From contig SKIG01000007.1 in NCBI GenBank assembly GCA_007116535.1, positions 1-5,688 on the forward strand: a DNA stretch of 5,688 nt, given 5' to 3'. Below are positions 1-5,448 of this stretch, piece by piece (position 1 is the stretch's first letter; each line of letters opens with the position of its first letter). Below the pieces are notes generated by a model. It ran no database searches. It was not told the DNA's origin and was given only the letters and a program-made list of their open reading frames with translations. The stretch comes from Psychroflexus sp. (GTDB lineage Bacteria > Bacteroidota > Bacteroidia > Flavobacteriales > Flavobacteriaceae). A program made the position numbers and the translations under genes.

Positions 1-2
1 CG

Positions 3-59
3 TTTTTGGCTAAAGCCATTTTACCCAAATTATTCATTAGAATATCTTCAAATGAATAA
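3..59 (+). CDS. Possible C-terminal tail of a gene entering from the left edge
   Basis: This frame is open from the window edge and ends at TAA (57-59), giving 18 residues, FLAKAILPKLFIRISSNE. The alternation of hydrophobic and basic residues looks like a natural protein C-terminus, but it is far too short to assign a family. A competing frame (bases 1-144, stop at 142-144) is open for 47 codons; its composition, rich in Tyr, His, Pro and Trp, looks less natural. At most one of the two is likely to be real. The stop codon sits in the right arm of the 30-59 inverted repeat, so either the repeat overlaps the gene end or neither frame is coding. Sequence left of the window would settle it. Confidence 0.3.
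   Translation, partial: FLAKAILPKLFIRISSNE
30..59. repeat. Inverted repeat / hairpin, 9-bp perfect arms
   Basis: TTATTCATT (30-38) is perfectly complementary to AATGAATAA (51-59). Inside it, GAA (40-42) can pair with TTC (47-49) around the tetraloop TATC. It is AT-only apart from a few pairs and no T run follows, so it is not a convincing terminator. It overlaps the TAA of the possible upstream gene. A smaller hairpin, TGGC-TAAA-GCCA (7-18), lies just to its left. Confidence 0.6.
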
Positions 60-66
60 ACGACTA

Positions 67-119
67 AGTAAATCAATCCATTCGGTCGATTTTACAAATC
101 ACCCTCATGGTGATTTACT
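67..119. repeat. Nested inverted repeats with alternative pairing
   Basis: AAATCACC (96-103) and GGTGATTT (109-116) form an 8-bp perfect hairpin with a 5-base loop. The same right arm, read as TGATTTACT (111-119), is also perfectly complementary to AGTAAATCA (67-75). The two helices share bases 111-116 and cannot form at the same time. CGAC (61-64) and GTCG (85-88) offer a further short pairing. Confidence 0.6.
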
Positions 120-120
120 A

Positions 121-175
121 AATCGGGTTCCGTTTCTGTTTTAATTCATTTTAATGAATTAAATTACAGAACCGA
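121..175. repeat. Long stem-loop with 10-bp AT core
   Basis: TTAATTCATT (141-150) pairs with AATGAATTAA (153-162) around a TT centre. Past a small bulge, TTCTGT (134-139) pairs with ACAGAA (166-171), and TCGG (123-126) can pair with CCGA (172-175). The left shoulder, AATCGGGTT (121-129), also matches AACCCGACT (223-231) in antisense at 8 of 9 positions, which would enclose this stem-loop and the next one in a larger branched fold. Confidence 0.6.
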
Positions 176-182
176 GAACTCT

Positions 183-216
183 CGAATAAACACGAAAGTA
201 AAATTTCTTTTATTCG
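183..216. repeat. Inverted repeat, 8-bp perfect arms plus inner pairing
   Basis: CGAATAAA (183-190) is perfectly complementary to TTTATTCG (209-216). Within the loop, GAAA (194-197) can pair with TTTC (204-207). This hairpin lies between the two arms of the possible 121-129/223-231 helix. Confidence 0.55.
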
Positions 217-222
217 GAGGTT

Positions 223-282
223 AACCCGACTAAATGTAGGTAGTTTGGCTCATTCTTTACCTTCTACTACATAAGTCGGGTT
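223..282. repeat. 60-base imperfect palindrome
   Basis: AACCCGACT (223-231) is perfectly complementary to AGTCGGGTT (274-282). Further in, ATGTAG (234-239) pairs with CTACAT (267-272), and TAG (241-243) pairs with CTA (264-266), leaving G240 unpaired. The result is a long stem with a bulged base and an asymmetric internal loop around a loop of about 20 bases. The outer AAC/GTT ends and the bulge loosely resemble an integron attC site, but the flanking boxes deviate from consensus and no integrase or cassette is visible. It could equally be the stem of a structured RNA. Confidence 0.6.
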
Positions 283-304
283 TAATTTGGTGTACGTTGT
301 AAAC

Positions 305-316
305 GGGATAAATCCC
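305..316. repeat. Small GC-rich hairpin closing the structured region
   Basis: GGGA (305-308) and TCCC (313-316) pair around the loop TAAA, the same loop as in the 7-18 hairpin. The upstream AAACGG (301-306) is also complementary to CCGTTT (130-135). Only weakly T-rich sequence follows, so it is a poor intrinsic terminator on the plus strand. Confidence 0.45.
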
Positions 317-371
317 ATTTCTATTAATTTTTAAATTTTCAATTTGTATGTTTCTTTTTTGGTGAAATTCA

Positions 372-385
372 TTTTTTTTTTTTTT
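372..385 (+). repeat. Run of 14 T residues
   Basis: An uninterrupted T14 homopolymer lies 45 bases upstream of the ATL start and 17 bases upstream of the promoter-like TAATTTTG. It occupies roughly where a Bacteroidota -33 element would be expected. Tracts of this length are prone to slippage and to sequencing error. Confidence 0.9.
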
Positions 386-402
386 ACTATCAATGTTTTG
401 TT

Positions 403-410
403 TAATTTTG
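403..410 (+). promoter_or_regulatory. Candidate Bacteroidota -7 promoter element for the ATL gene
   Basis: TAATTTTG matches the Bacteroidota/Flavobacterium -7 consensus TAnnTTTG exactly. It ends 20 bases before the ATG at 431, so transcription would begin roughly 14 bases upstream of the gene, a short leader that is plausible in this phylum. No TTTG lies at the usual -33 spacing, because that place is taken by the T14 run. The nearby TTTG copies at 397-400 and 358-361 are too near and too far. The element is common by chance in DNA this AT-rich. Confidence 0.35.
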
Positions 411-430
411 ATAACGAAGTTAACTTAACT

Positions 431-754
431 ATGAGCAAAGAAAACTCTGATTTTTTTAATCGTGTTTACGAAGTCGTTAGAAAAATTCCTTACGGAAAAG
501 TAACTACTTACGGTGCAATTGCAAAATCTATTGGCGCTGCGAAAAGTGCTCGTACAGTAGGCTATGCTATGAACGCTGCACACAGCTTGGACGACGTCCC
601 CGCGCACAGAGTTGTCAACAGAAACGGTGTGCTTACAGGAAAACACCACTTTTCAGGACTAAACGCAATGCAACAGTTATTAGAAGAAGAGGGGGTAAAA
701 GTAGTTGACAACCAAATTATTGATTTCAAAAAACACTTGTGGATTCCTGAGTAA
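431..754 (+). CDS. Alkyltransferase-like (ATL) protein, MGMT family, acceptor Cys replaced by Ala
   Basis: The 107-residue protein is essentially the isolated DNA-binding domain of O6-alkylguanine-DNA alkyltransferase. Visible landmarks are the helix-turn-helix segment from GKVTTYGAIA (22-31) with Tyr27, the arginine-finger region SARTVGYAMN (39-48) with Arg41, and the active-site motif at 57-60. The motif reads PAHR instead of PCHR, so the methyl-accepting cysteine is absent and the protein cannot be a suicide alkyltransferase. Known ATLs bind O6-alkylguanine without repairing it and flag it for nucleotide excision repair; that role is inferred here from the family. The ATG at 431 is chosen because homology begins there. 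An in-frame TTG at 344 would add 29 residues encoded mostly by the T tract, giving an unnatural Phe-rich stretch. The gene converges on the EEP gene with one base between the stops. I am confident of the family and moderately so of the function. Confidence 0.9.
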   Translation: MSKENSDFFNRVYEVVRKIPYGKVTTYGAIAKSIGAAKSARTVGYAMNAAHSLDDVPAHRVVNRNGVLTGKHHFSGLNAMQQLLEEEGVKVVDNQIIDFKKHLWIPE

Positions 755-755
755 A

Positions 756-1787
756 TTATTTTATCTCAAAAATAGTCTTTATAGGATAATGATCTGAATA
801 TTCAACTTCATAGTTGATAAAATCATGTATTTTGAAATCTTCTTCAGAAAACAATGAAAAATCTATTCGAATAGGAATAAAGTCGAAGTCGTAAGTTTTA
901 CCAAATCCCCTTCCTTTTTCTGAAAAAGCATCCACCAAACCTAAGCTTGAAAGTTCTTTATATAAATACGAAAAAGCAGTATTATTGAAGTCTCCCGCAA
1001 CAATTACAGGATAAGGACTATTTTCAATATGCGGTTTTATAAGCGCTAATTGGTCGACTTGCTTTCTGAAACTTTCTCCTAACCGATTTGCTAATTTTTC
1101 TTTATCAGATTCTTGAAGTTCTTTTATATTAGGATTGATTTGAAGCGACTGAAAATGAATATTAAACAATCGTAAAGTGTCTCCTTTTACTACAATATCA
1201 GCAAAAATAGCATTATTACTCGATTTAGGGAAATTAAAATTGTGCTTCTTAATAATTGGAAATGAAGAATATATTATGAGTGAATTTTTACTATCAGCAC
1301 GCTTTCCTTCTAAATATACAAATGGGTAAGCGTCTATTAACTTTAAATTTTTATCGTGGGAATAGTCTTGCATTATGAGTATATCAGGCTTTTCTTTTCT
1401 TATAAATGCTTCAATATTGGCAACATGATTGTCATTTGAATGCTCTCTAGGACCAAAAAAATGATGTACATTATATGACATCAATCTGATTATCTTTTTT
1501 TCATCAAAAGGCTCTTTTTTTGAAAATTCATAAATGGAAGTAATATAGTTGAAGCCAATTAATAGGGATAAAAGAGATAGCAAAAAATGAAGCTTAGCTT
1601 TTACCAACCAATACAAGAAAAAAAGAAAATTAACAATAATTAAAACAGGTATTCCAAAATTCAGCAAAGAAACGATAGGAAAAATAATCGGAGAGATATA
1701 AGGAAGTAAAAATGAAAAAAGAAGTAAGACAGCAAAAACCGCATTAAAAAAGTAAATTAGTTTATCTATCCAACTTAGTTTTTTCAT
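756..1787 (-). CDS. Membrane-anchored endonuclease/exonuclease/phosphatase (EEP) family protein
   Basis: The 343-residue protein has three hydrophobic segments at about 12-34, 38-62 and 66-84, followed by an EEP (DNase I/Mg-dependent phosphodiesterase) domain from about 99 to the C-terminus. Recognisable motifs are MSYNVHHF (103-110, metal-side Asn106), PDILIMQD (134-141), NIHFQ (209-213), AGDFNN (264-269, Asp266 and Asn268), RIDF (307-310) and SDHYP (331-335, catalytic His333). The usual catalytic Glu after Gln in the second motif (LQE) is Asp141, a conservative change that may alter activity. The substrate cannot be told from sequence, since the superfamily includes nucleases, sphingomyelinases and inositol phosphatases. 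The topology predicts a catalytic domain tethered to the inner membrane on whichever side follows three spans. It lies 42 bases after the second rhomboid gene and is probably the last gene of the mutL cluster. Confidence 0.85.
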   Translation of the reverse strand: MKKLSWIDKLIYFFNAVFAVLLLFSFLLPYISPIIFPIVSLLNFGIPVLIIVNFLFFLYWLVKAKLHFLLSLLSLLIGFNYITSIYEFSKKEPFDEKKIIRLMSYNVHHFFGPREHSNDNHVANIEAFIRKEKPDILIMQDYSHDKNLKLIDAYPFVYLEGKRADSKNSLIIYSSFPIIKKHNFNFPKSSNNAIFADIVVKGDTLRLFNIHFQSLQINPNIKELQESDKEKLANRLGESFRKQVDQLALIKPHIENSPYPVIVAGDFNNTAFSYLYKELSSLGLVDAFSEKGRGFGKTYDFDFIPIRIDFSLFSEEDFKIHDFINYEVEYSDHYPIKTIFEIK

Positions 1788-1829
1788 AGTATACAGGTCA
1801 TAAACTTTTTCTATCCTTACTAAATTAAG

Positions 1830-2741
1830 CTAAATATCTTTACCTGCATTGAATAAGAAATCTTTTTCTTCTTTAGAAAGACTGTCGTAACCACTCTTGC
1901 TTATTTTATCTAGAATAGCATCGATTTTCTTTTGCTTTTCGTCTTTTGAAACACTAGTTTTTGCAGTAGAGTTTGAAGGTCTTTTTTTATGAACCGTTCG
2001 CATATTAGACTTTCTAGAAGTTGATTTTGAAGAGCTCGAAAACGAAAACATTGCCACGAGACTATCGACAAATCGTTCGAAACCTGCACCTATATCATTG
2101 CCTTTTGCTAATTGGGTACTATAGAAGTAACCAAGGAAAGCACCTCCTAAGTGAGCTAAATGTCCGCCTGCGTTTCCTAGTGGAATACGAACAAAGTCAA
2201 GAAAAACAAATACTGCTGCAATATTCCACAACTTTACATTTCCTAAAAGAAACAATCGGATTTGCATATTAGGTACTCTTGTTGCAATCCCTACAAGTAT
2301 TGCCATAACCGATGCAGACGCACCAATTAAATGTGATTTTCCAATTCCTTGGAAGGCAGGAAATAAATTATAGCTCAACATAAAAATCAAGGCGCCAGAA
2401 ATTGCTCCTAATAGGTAGTAATTGAGAAATTTTTTGGGAGAAAAATAATCTAAGAAAAATCTACCTGCAAAATAAAGTATCCACATATTGAACAATAAGT
2501 GGAAAAACCCTGCATGCATAAATGCATAGCTAACAATAGACCAAGGCTTCCATAACAAATCAGATAAATCCTTTGGAAAAACCAACCATTCTACCCAGAA
2601 ATCGCCTTTTATATTGAAAAGAAAGCCCAGGGTTCCCGAAAGAATTGTAAGAACAAATAAGAGTACATTGAGTACAATTATTTTTTCCATGACACTCGCC
2701 ATGGCGTATTTATACCGTAAGTTTTGCTGCCAATTACTCAT
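1830..2741 (-). CDS. Rhomboid family intramembrane serine protease with C-terminal helical extension
   Basis: The 303-residue polytopic protein has the rhomboid core at about 20-210. Motifs are HAGFFHLLFN (76-85) in the second membrane helix, GASAS (140-144) with the nucleophile Ser142, and GGHLAHLGG (192-200) with the catalytic His197. The residue after the serine is Ala instead of the usual Gly (GASA against GxSG), which touches the active-site turn, though the Ser-His dyad itself is present. Beyond the membrane core lies a Ser/Lys/Arg-rich linker (about 233-268) and a short charged helical segment (about 269-303, KKIDAILDKI then LSKEEKDFLF), matching the small C-terminal domain I recall on Bacteroidota rhomboids (called DUF6576, from memory). 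Rhomboids cleave transmembrane substrates within the bilayer; the substrate here is unknown. It starts 47 bases after the first rhomboid stops and is paralogous to it. Confidence 0.9.
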   Translation of the reverse strand: MSNWQQNLRYKYAMASVMEKIIVLNVLLFVLTILSGTLGFLFNIKGDFWVEWLVFPKDLSDLLWKPWSIVSYAFMHAGFFHLLFNMWILYFAGRFFLDYFSPKKFLNYYLLGAISGALIFMLSYNLFPAFQGIGKSHLIGASASVMAILVGIATRVPNMQIRLFLLGNVKLWNIAAVFVFLDFVRIPLGNAGGHLAHLGGAFLGYFYSTQLAKGNDIGAGFERFVDSLVAMFSFSSSSKSTSRKSNMRTVHKKRPSNSTAKTSVSKDEKQKKIDAILDKISKSGYDSLSKEEKDFLFNAGKDI

Positions 2742-2788
2742 TGCTAAAATTTACTTTAAACACCTTAAAACAACTAATTATCATGCTA

Positions 2789-3541
2789 TTAATTCCACCT
2801 ATTAAAACTATTCATGTTTTTCTTCCAAAACCACATCATAATAAAACCAACTACTGCTCCGCCAATATGCGCCCAGTAAGCCGTGTTAGATGGTCCTAAG
2901 ATAGTATCTCCTGAAATTGCTGAATATACATTAATCAAAAAATAACCCCCAATTAAATACTTCGCCTTGATGGGTATAGGAACAAAAATAAAATACAAAG
3001 GCAGGTTTGGATACAGCAACGCAAAAGCAGCTAATACGCCAAACAAAGCCCCTGAAGCTCCAACCATAGGAGTACCAAAATTATTGGCAAGCTGTTTTGC
3101 TGTTTCCAAAGGTATAGGATCATACCTTATTTTCCCTGTTTCTCTCGCAAATTGAAGCGCTTGAGAAATTTGTTCAGAGGTATACCCAAGCTCAACATAA
3201 GCTTCGTATGCCGACAAATAACCAATATAACTGAATAAAACTTGCAATGCAGCAGCACCGAGTCCCGCGGTTATGTACAAATAGATAAATTTGTTTTTAC
3301 CTATCGAATTTTCTAAAACCGTCCCAAAAATAAACAAGCCGAACATATTGAAAAGTATATGGCTGAAGTCTCCATGCATAAACATATGCGTGATAAGTTG
3401 CCACACTTTAAAGTTTGGGTTTTCAGGAAACCAAAGAGCAAACATTTTGTATGCATAATCGCCAATCATCTGACTTCCAAAGAAGAACAGAATGTTAGAT
3501 ATCAATAAAACCTTTACGGTATCGGAAATTCTTCCTCCCAT
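2789..3541 (-). CDS. Rhomboid family intramembrane serine protease
   Basis: The 250-residue protein has six predicted membrane helices and a complete rhomboid signature: HGDFSHILFN (56-65) at the start of the second helix, canonical GASG (161-164) with nucleophile Ser163, and AHIGG (224-228) with catalytic His225. A polar stretch of about 45 residues (roughly 111-155, rich in Glu, Gln and Tyr) separates the third helix from the catalytic fourth helix. It would form an aqueous loop that could influence substrate access. The ATG overlaps the mutL stop by one base (TAATG), arguing for coupled translation, and the gene ends in tandem stops (TAA TAG). All catalytic residues are present, so activity is expected. 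The substrate is unknown. Confidence 0.93.
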   Translation of the reverse strand: MGGRISDTVKVLLISNILFFFGSQMIGDYAYKMFALWFPENPNFKVWQLITHMFMHGDFSHILFNMFGLFIFGTVLENSIGKNKFIYLYITAGLGAAALQVLFSYIGYLSAYEAYVELGYTSEQISQALQFARETGKIRYDPIPLETAKQLANNFGTPMVGASGALFGVLAAFALLYPNLPLYFIFVPIPIKAKYLIGGYFLINVYSAISGDTILGPSNTAYWAHIGGAVVGFIMMWFWKKNMNSFNRWN

Positions 3542-5448
3542 TACGATTGAAATTTTAAGGCCAAATCATCGGCTGTAAAAGTCTGAAATATTAGTTTATT
3601 ATCGGGTGTTTTTAAGGGTTCTTTACAAGAAAATAATCGACTAATTAAATTCATTTGCTCGGCATTTTTGAGTAATTGCCCGTTCTTTAAACCAACTGAC
3701 TTAGCAACAGAAAGCGCAAATGAATGTAGAAACTCATTTTCTTCTGAAGGAATTTCCATCTCAAAATCTGCTATCAATTTATCGAACAAAGCCTCCATTT
3801 CGTGTTCTTTCAAATAACTTGGAATCCCTTTAATTTTTACTTCTTCAGCTGAAAAAGTTTCAAAACCAAAACCAATTAAAACTAATTCATTTTTAAATTG
3901 CGCTAACGTTTCAAAAGACTTGACATCGAACTCCATCAGGTAAGGAAAAATTAATTGTTGACTCAATGAAGGAGTATCTTTTAGTTGCGCTAATAGTTCT
4001 TCATATTTAATTCTAAAATGAGCTCGTTGCTGATCGATAATTACTAAGCCTGATTTCAGCTTGGTAACGATATATTTTCTCTGTAACTGAAAAGTTTCTG
4101 CATTACCTGATATTTCATCGTCATCGAATAAGCTACCATTCACCAAATCACTTTCGACTTCAACATGATTTTCAAGTGATTCTTCTTTAGGTTGAAATGA
4201 AATATGCTTGCTTTGCTCTAGCGAAGAAGCATACATATTTTCCCACGCTTGCTTTTGTGAGTGGCTAGGTTTTTCAGTTGAAAAAGAAGAAAAATTTTTA
4301 TTTTTAGTCTCCGTATCAAATGGATTGAAATCCTCGTTCCTTTTAAAGGGGTTAAAATTCCTATCTAGTTCGATACTTGGACGTTTAGCTGCATGTTTAG
4401 TCTGCTCATAACTTGGATCTAAGCTTGTATCACTATCAAAATCTAAACTTGACACTACTTGAAATTGACCTAAGCTATGCTTGATGGCACTTCTCAAAAT
4501 CTGATAAATACTGTGCTCGTCTTCAAACTTAATTTCTGTTTTCGTAGGATGGATATTGATATCCAATGTTTTTGTATCTACCTGCAAATACAAAAAATAA
4601 GATGGTATAGCTTTGTCATGAAGCAAGCCTTCAAAAGCAGCAGCAACGGCGTGATGTAAGTATGAATTTTTAATGAAGCGATCGTTGACAAAGAAAAATT
4701 GTTCTCCTCGGGTCCGTTTTGCGTAAGAAGGCTTAAACACAAAGCCTTGGATACTCAAAATTTCAGTTTCTTCTTCTATTGGCACTAATTTTTCATTGGT
4801 CTTCCCTCCCATGATAGCAACAATACGCTGACGCAAATTGGAAGGTAGCAAGTGGAATAATTCTCCGCCGTTATGAATAAGTTTAAAACCAATACTTGGA
4901 TGCGCTAATGCCACACGTTGAAACTCGTCTATTATATGCCGCATTTCAACATTAGCGGATTTGAGGAAGTTTCTTCGCGCCGGAATATTAAAAAACAGAT
5001 TCTTTACTGCAATGCTCGTTCCTTTTGGGCAAACACAAGGCTCTTGCTTTTTCACTTCGCTCCCTTCGATATGAATTTCAGTTCCAAGCTCGTCTTCTTC
5101 GGTTTTGGTTTTCATTTCTAATTGAGCTACCGCAGCGATAGAAGCCAAAGCTTCGCCTCGAAAACCTTTGGTATGCAAATTGAATAAATCTTCTGCTTTG
5201 GTAATTTTTGAAGTGGCGTGCCTTTCGAAACACAAGCGAGCATCAGTTACGCCCATTCCTTTTCCATCATCAACAATTTGCAAAAGAGTCTTTCCTGCAT
5301 CCTTTGCAATCAGCGTAATACTTGTTGCACCTGCATCTATACTGTTTTCAAGCAATTCTTTCACTACCGAAGCAGGGCGTTGAACCACCTCTCCCGCAGC
5401 TATTTGATTGGCAACATGATCAGGAAGTAATTGAATCAAATTACTCAT
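3541..5448 (-). CDS. mutL: DNA mismatch repair protein MutL
   Basis: The 635-residue protein is a full-length MutL, which couples MutS mismatch recognition to strand excision. The N-terminal GHKL ATPase is intact: AAGEVVQRPASVVKELLEN (17-35) with general base Glu31 and Mg-binding Asn35, DDGKGM (60-65), RHATSKI (76-82), GFRGEALAS (95-103) and the second-domain lysine in HPTK (300-303). A low-complexity linker runs from about 335 to 450 with two NPF copies (366-368, 375-377). The C-terminal dimerisation domain spans about 453-635. Its DQxx motif reads DQQRAHFRIKYE (472-483), with Phe478 where endonuclease-type MutLs carry a metal-binding Glu, and the later cysteine motif is reduced to FSCKEP (606-611). 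A beta-clamp-binding motif, QQLIFP (497-502), fits Qxh(L/I)xP. The start is fixed by homology (MSNLIQLLPDHVANQIAAGE) and by the one-base overlap with the preceding stop codon. Confidence 0.97.
   Translation of the reverse strand: MSNLIQLLPDHVANQIAAGEVVQRPASVVKELLENSIDAGATSITLIAKDAGKTLLQIVDDGKGMGVTDARLCFERHATSKITKAEDLFNLHTKGFRGEALASIAAVAQLEMKTKTEEDELGTEIHIEGSEVKKQEPCVCPKGTSIAVKNLFFNIPARRNFLKSANVEMRHIIDEFQRVALAHPSIGFKLIHNGGELFHLLPSNLRQRIVAIMGGKTNEKLVPIEEETEILSIQGFVFKPSYAKRTRGEQFFFVNDRFIKNSYLHHAVAAAFEGLLHDKAIPSYFLYLQVDTKTLDINIHPTKTEIKFEDEHSIYQILRSAIKHSLGQFQVVSSLDFDSDTSLDPSYEQTKHAAKRPSIELDRNFNPFKRNEDFNPFDTETKNKNFSSFSTEKPSHSQKQAWENMYASSLEQSKHISFQPKEESLENHVEVESDLVNGSLFDDDEISGNAETFQLQRKYIVTKLKSGLVIIDQQRAHFRIKYEELLAQLKDTPSLSQQLIFPYLMEFDVKSFETLAQFKNELVLIGFGFETFSAEEVKIKGIPSYLKEHEMEALFDKLIADFEMEIPSEENEFLHSFALSVAKSVGLKNGQLLKNAEQMNLISRLFSCKEPLKTPDNKLIFQTFTADDLALKFQS

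Larger units (their letters stand above)
60..430. other. Intergenic region rich in inverted repeats, no convincing gene
   Basis: About 370 bases lie between the possible gene end at 59 and the ATL start at 431. I see no credible gene start or tRNA, and no signature of RNase P RNA or tmRNA. Bases 60-316 consist almost entirely of sequences that can pair with one another, listed separately. Bases 317-430 are very AT-rich and contain a T14 run and a promoter-like element. The density of perfect arms suggests a structured RNA, a single-strand-folding DNA element or the remains of a mobile element. The sequence alone does not choose among these. Confidence 0.6.

Noticed and set aside
1..144. 47-codon open frame with internal ATG at 52, stop at 142-144
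   Set aside because: It runs through two perfect hairpins, its composition is unlike the neighbouring genes, and it competes with a more natural-looking frame ending at 59. It is noted under the partial gene and not listed as its own call.
305..330. Intrinsic terminator at GGGA-TAAA-TCCC
   Set aside because: The stem is only 4-5 bp and the following sequence is mixed, not a clean T run. It fits better as part of the upstream chain of hairpins.
1..340. RNase P RNA, tmRNA, tRNA or retron msr-msd in the structured region
   Set aside because: No RNase P core motif, no tRNA-like T-arm or tag-peptide reading frame, and no reverse transcriptase in the window.
344..430. In-frame TTG extension adding 29 residues to the N-terminus of the ATL protein
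   Set aside because: The extension is Phe-rich because it reads through the T14 run, and the promoter-like element at 403-410 lies inside it. The family's usual N-terminus aligns with the ATG at 431.
425..649. 74-residue minus-strand open frame inside the ATL gene
   Set aside because: It lies wholly antisense to a well-supported gene and has no recognisable motif.
749..767. Possible bidirectional terminator between the convergent genes
   Set aside because: The stem has only about six pairs with mismatches, and no U run follows on either strand.
2513..2526. Short palindromic words such as TGCATGCA in the second rhomboid gene
   Set aside because: They are isolated, fall in coding sequence, and are expected by chance at this length.
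2742..2788. Internal promoter before the second rhomboid gene
   Set aside because: The minus strand has only a partial match (TAAATTTTAG, lacking the final TTTG), and nothing suitable lies at -33.
4208..5430. Several plus-strand open frames of 60-71 codons within mutL
   Set aside because: All are antisense shadows of a gene with full-length homology, with no motif or start signal of their own.
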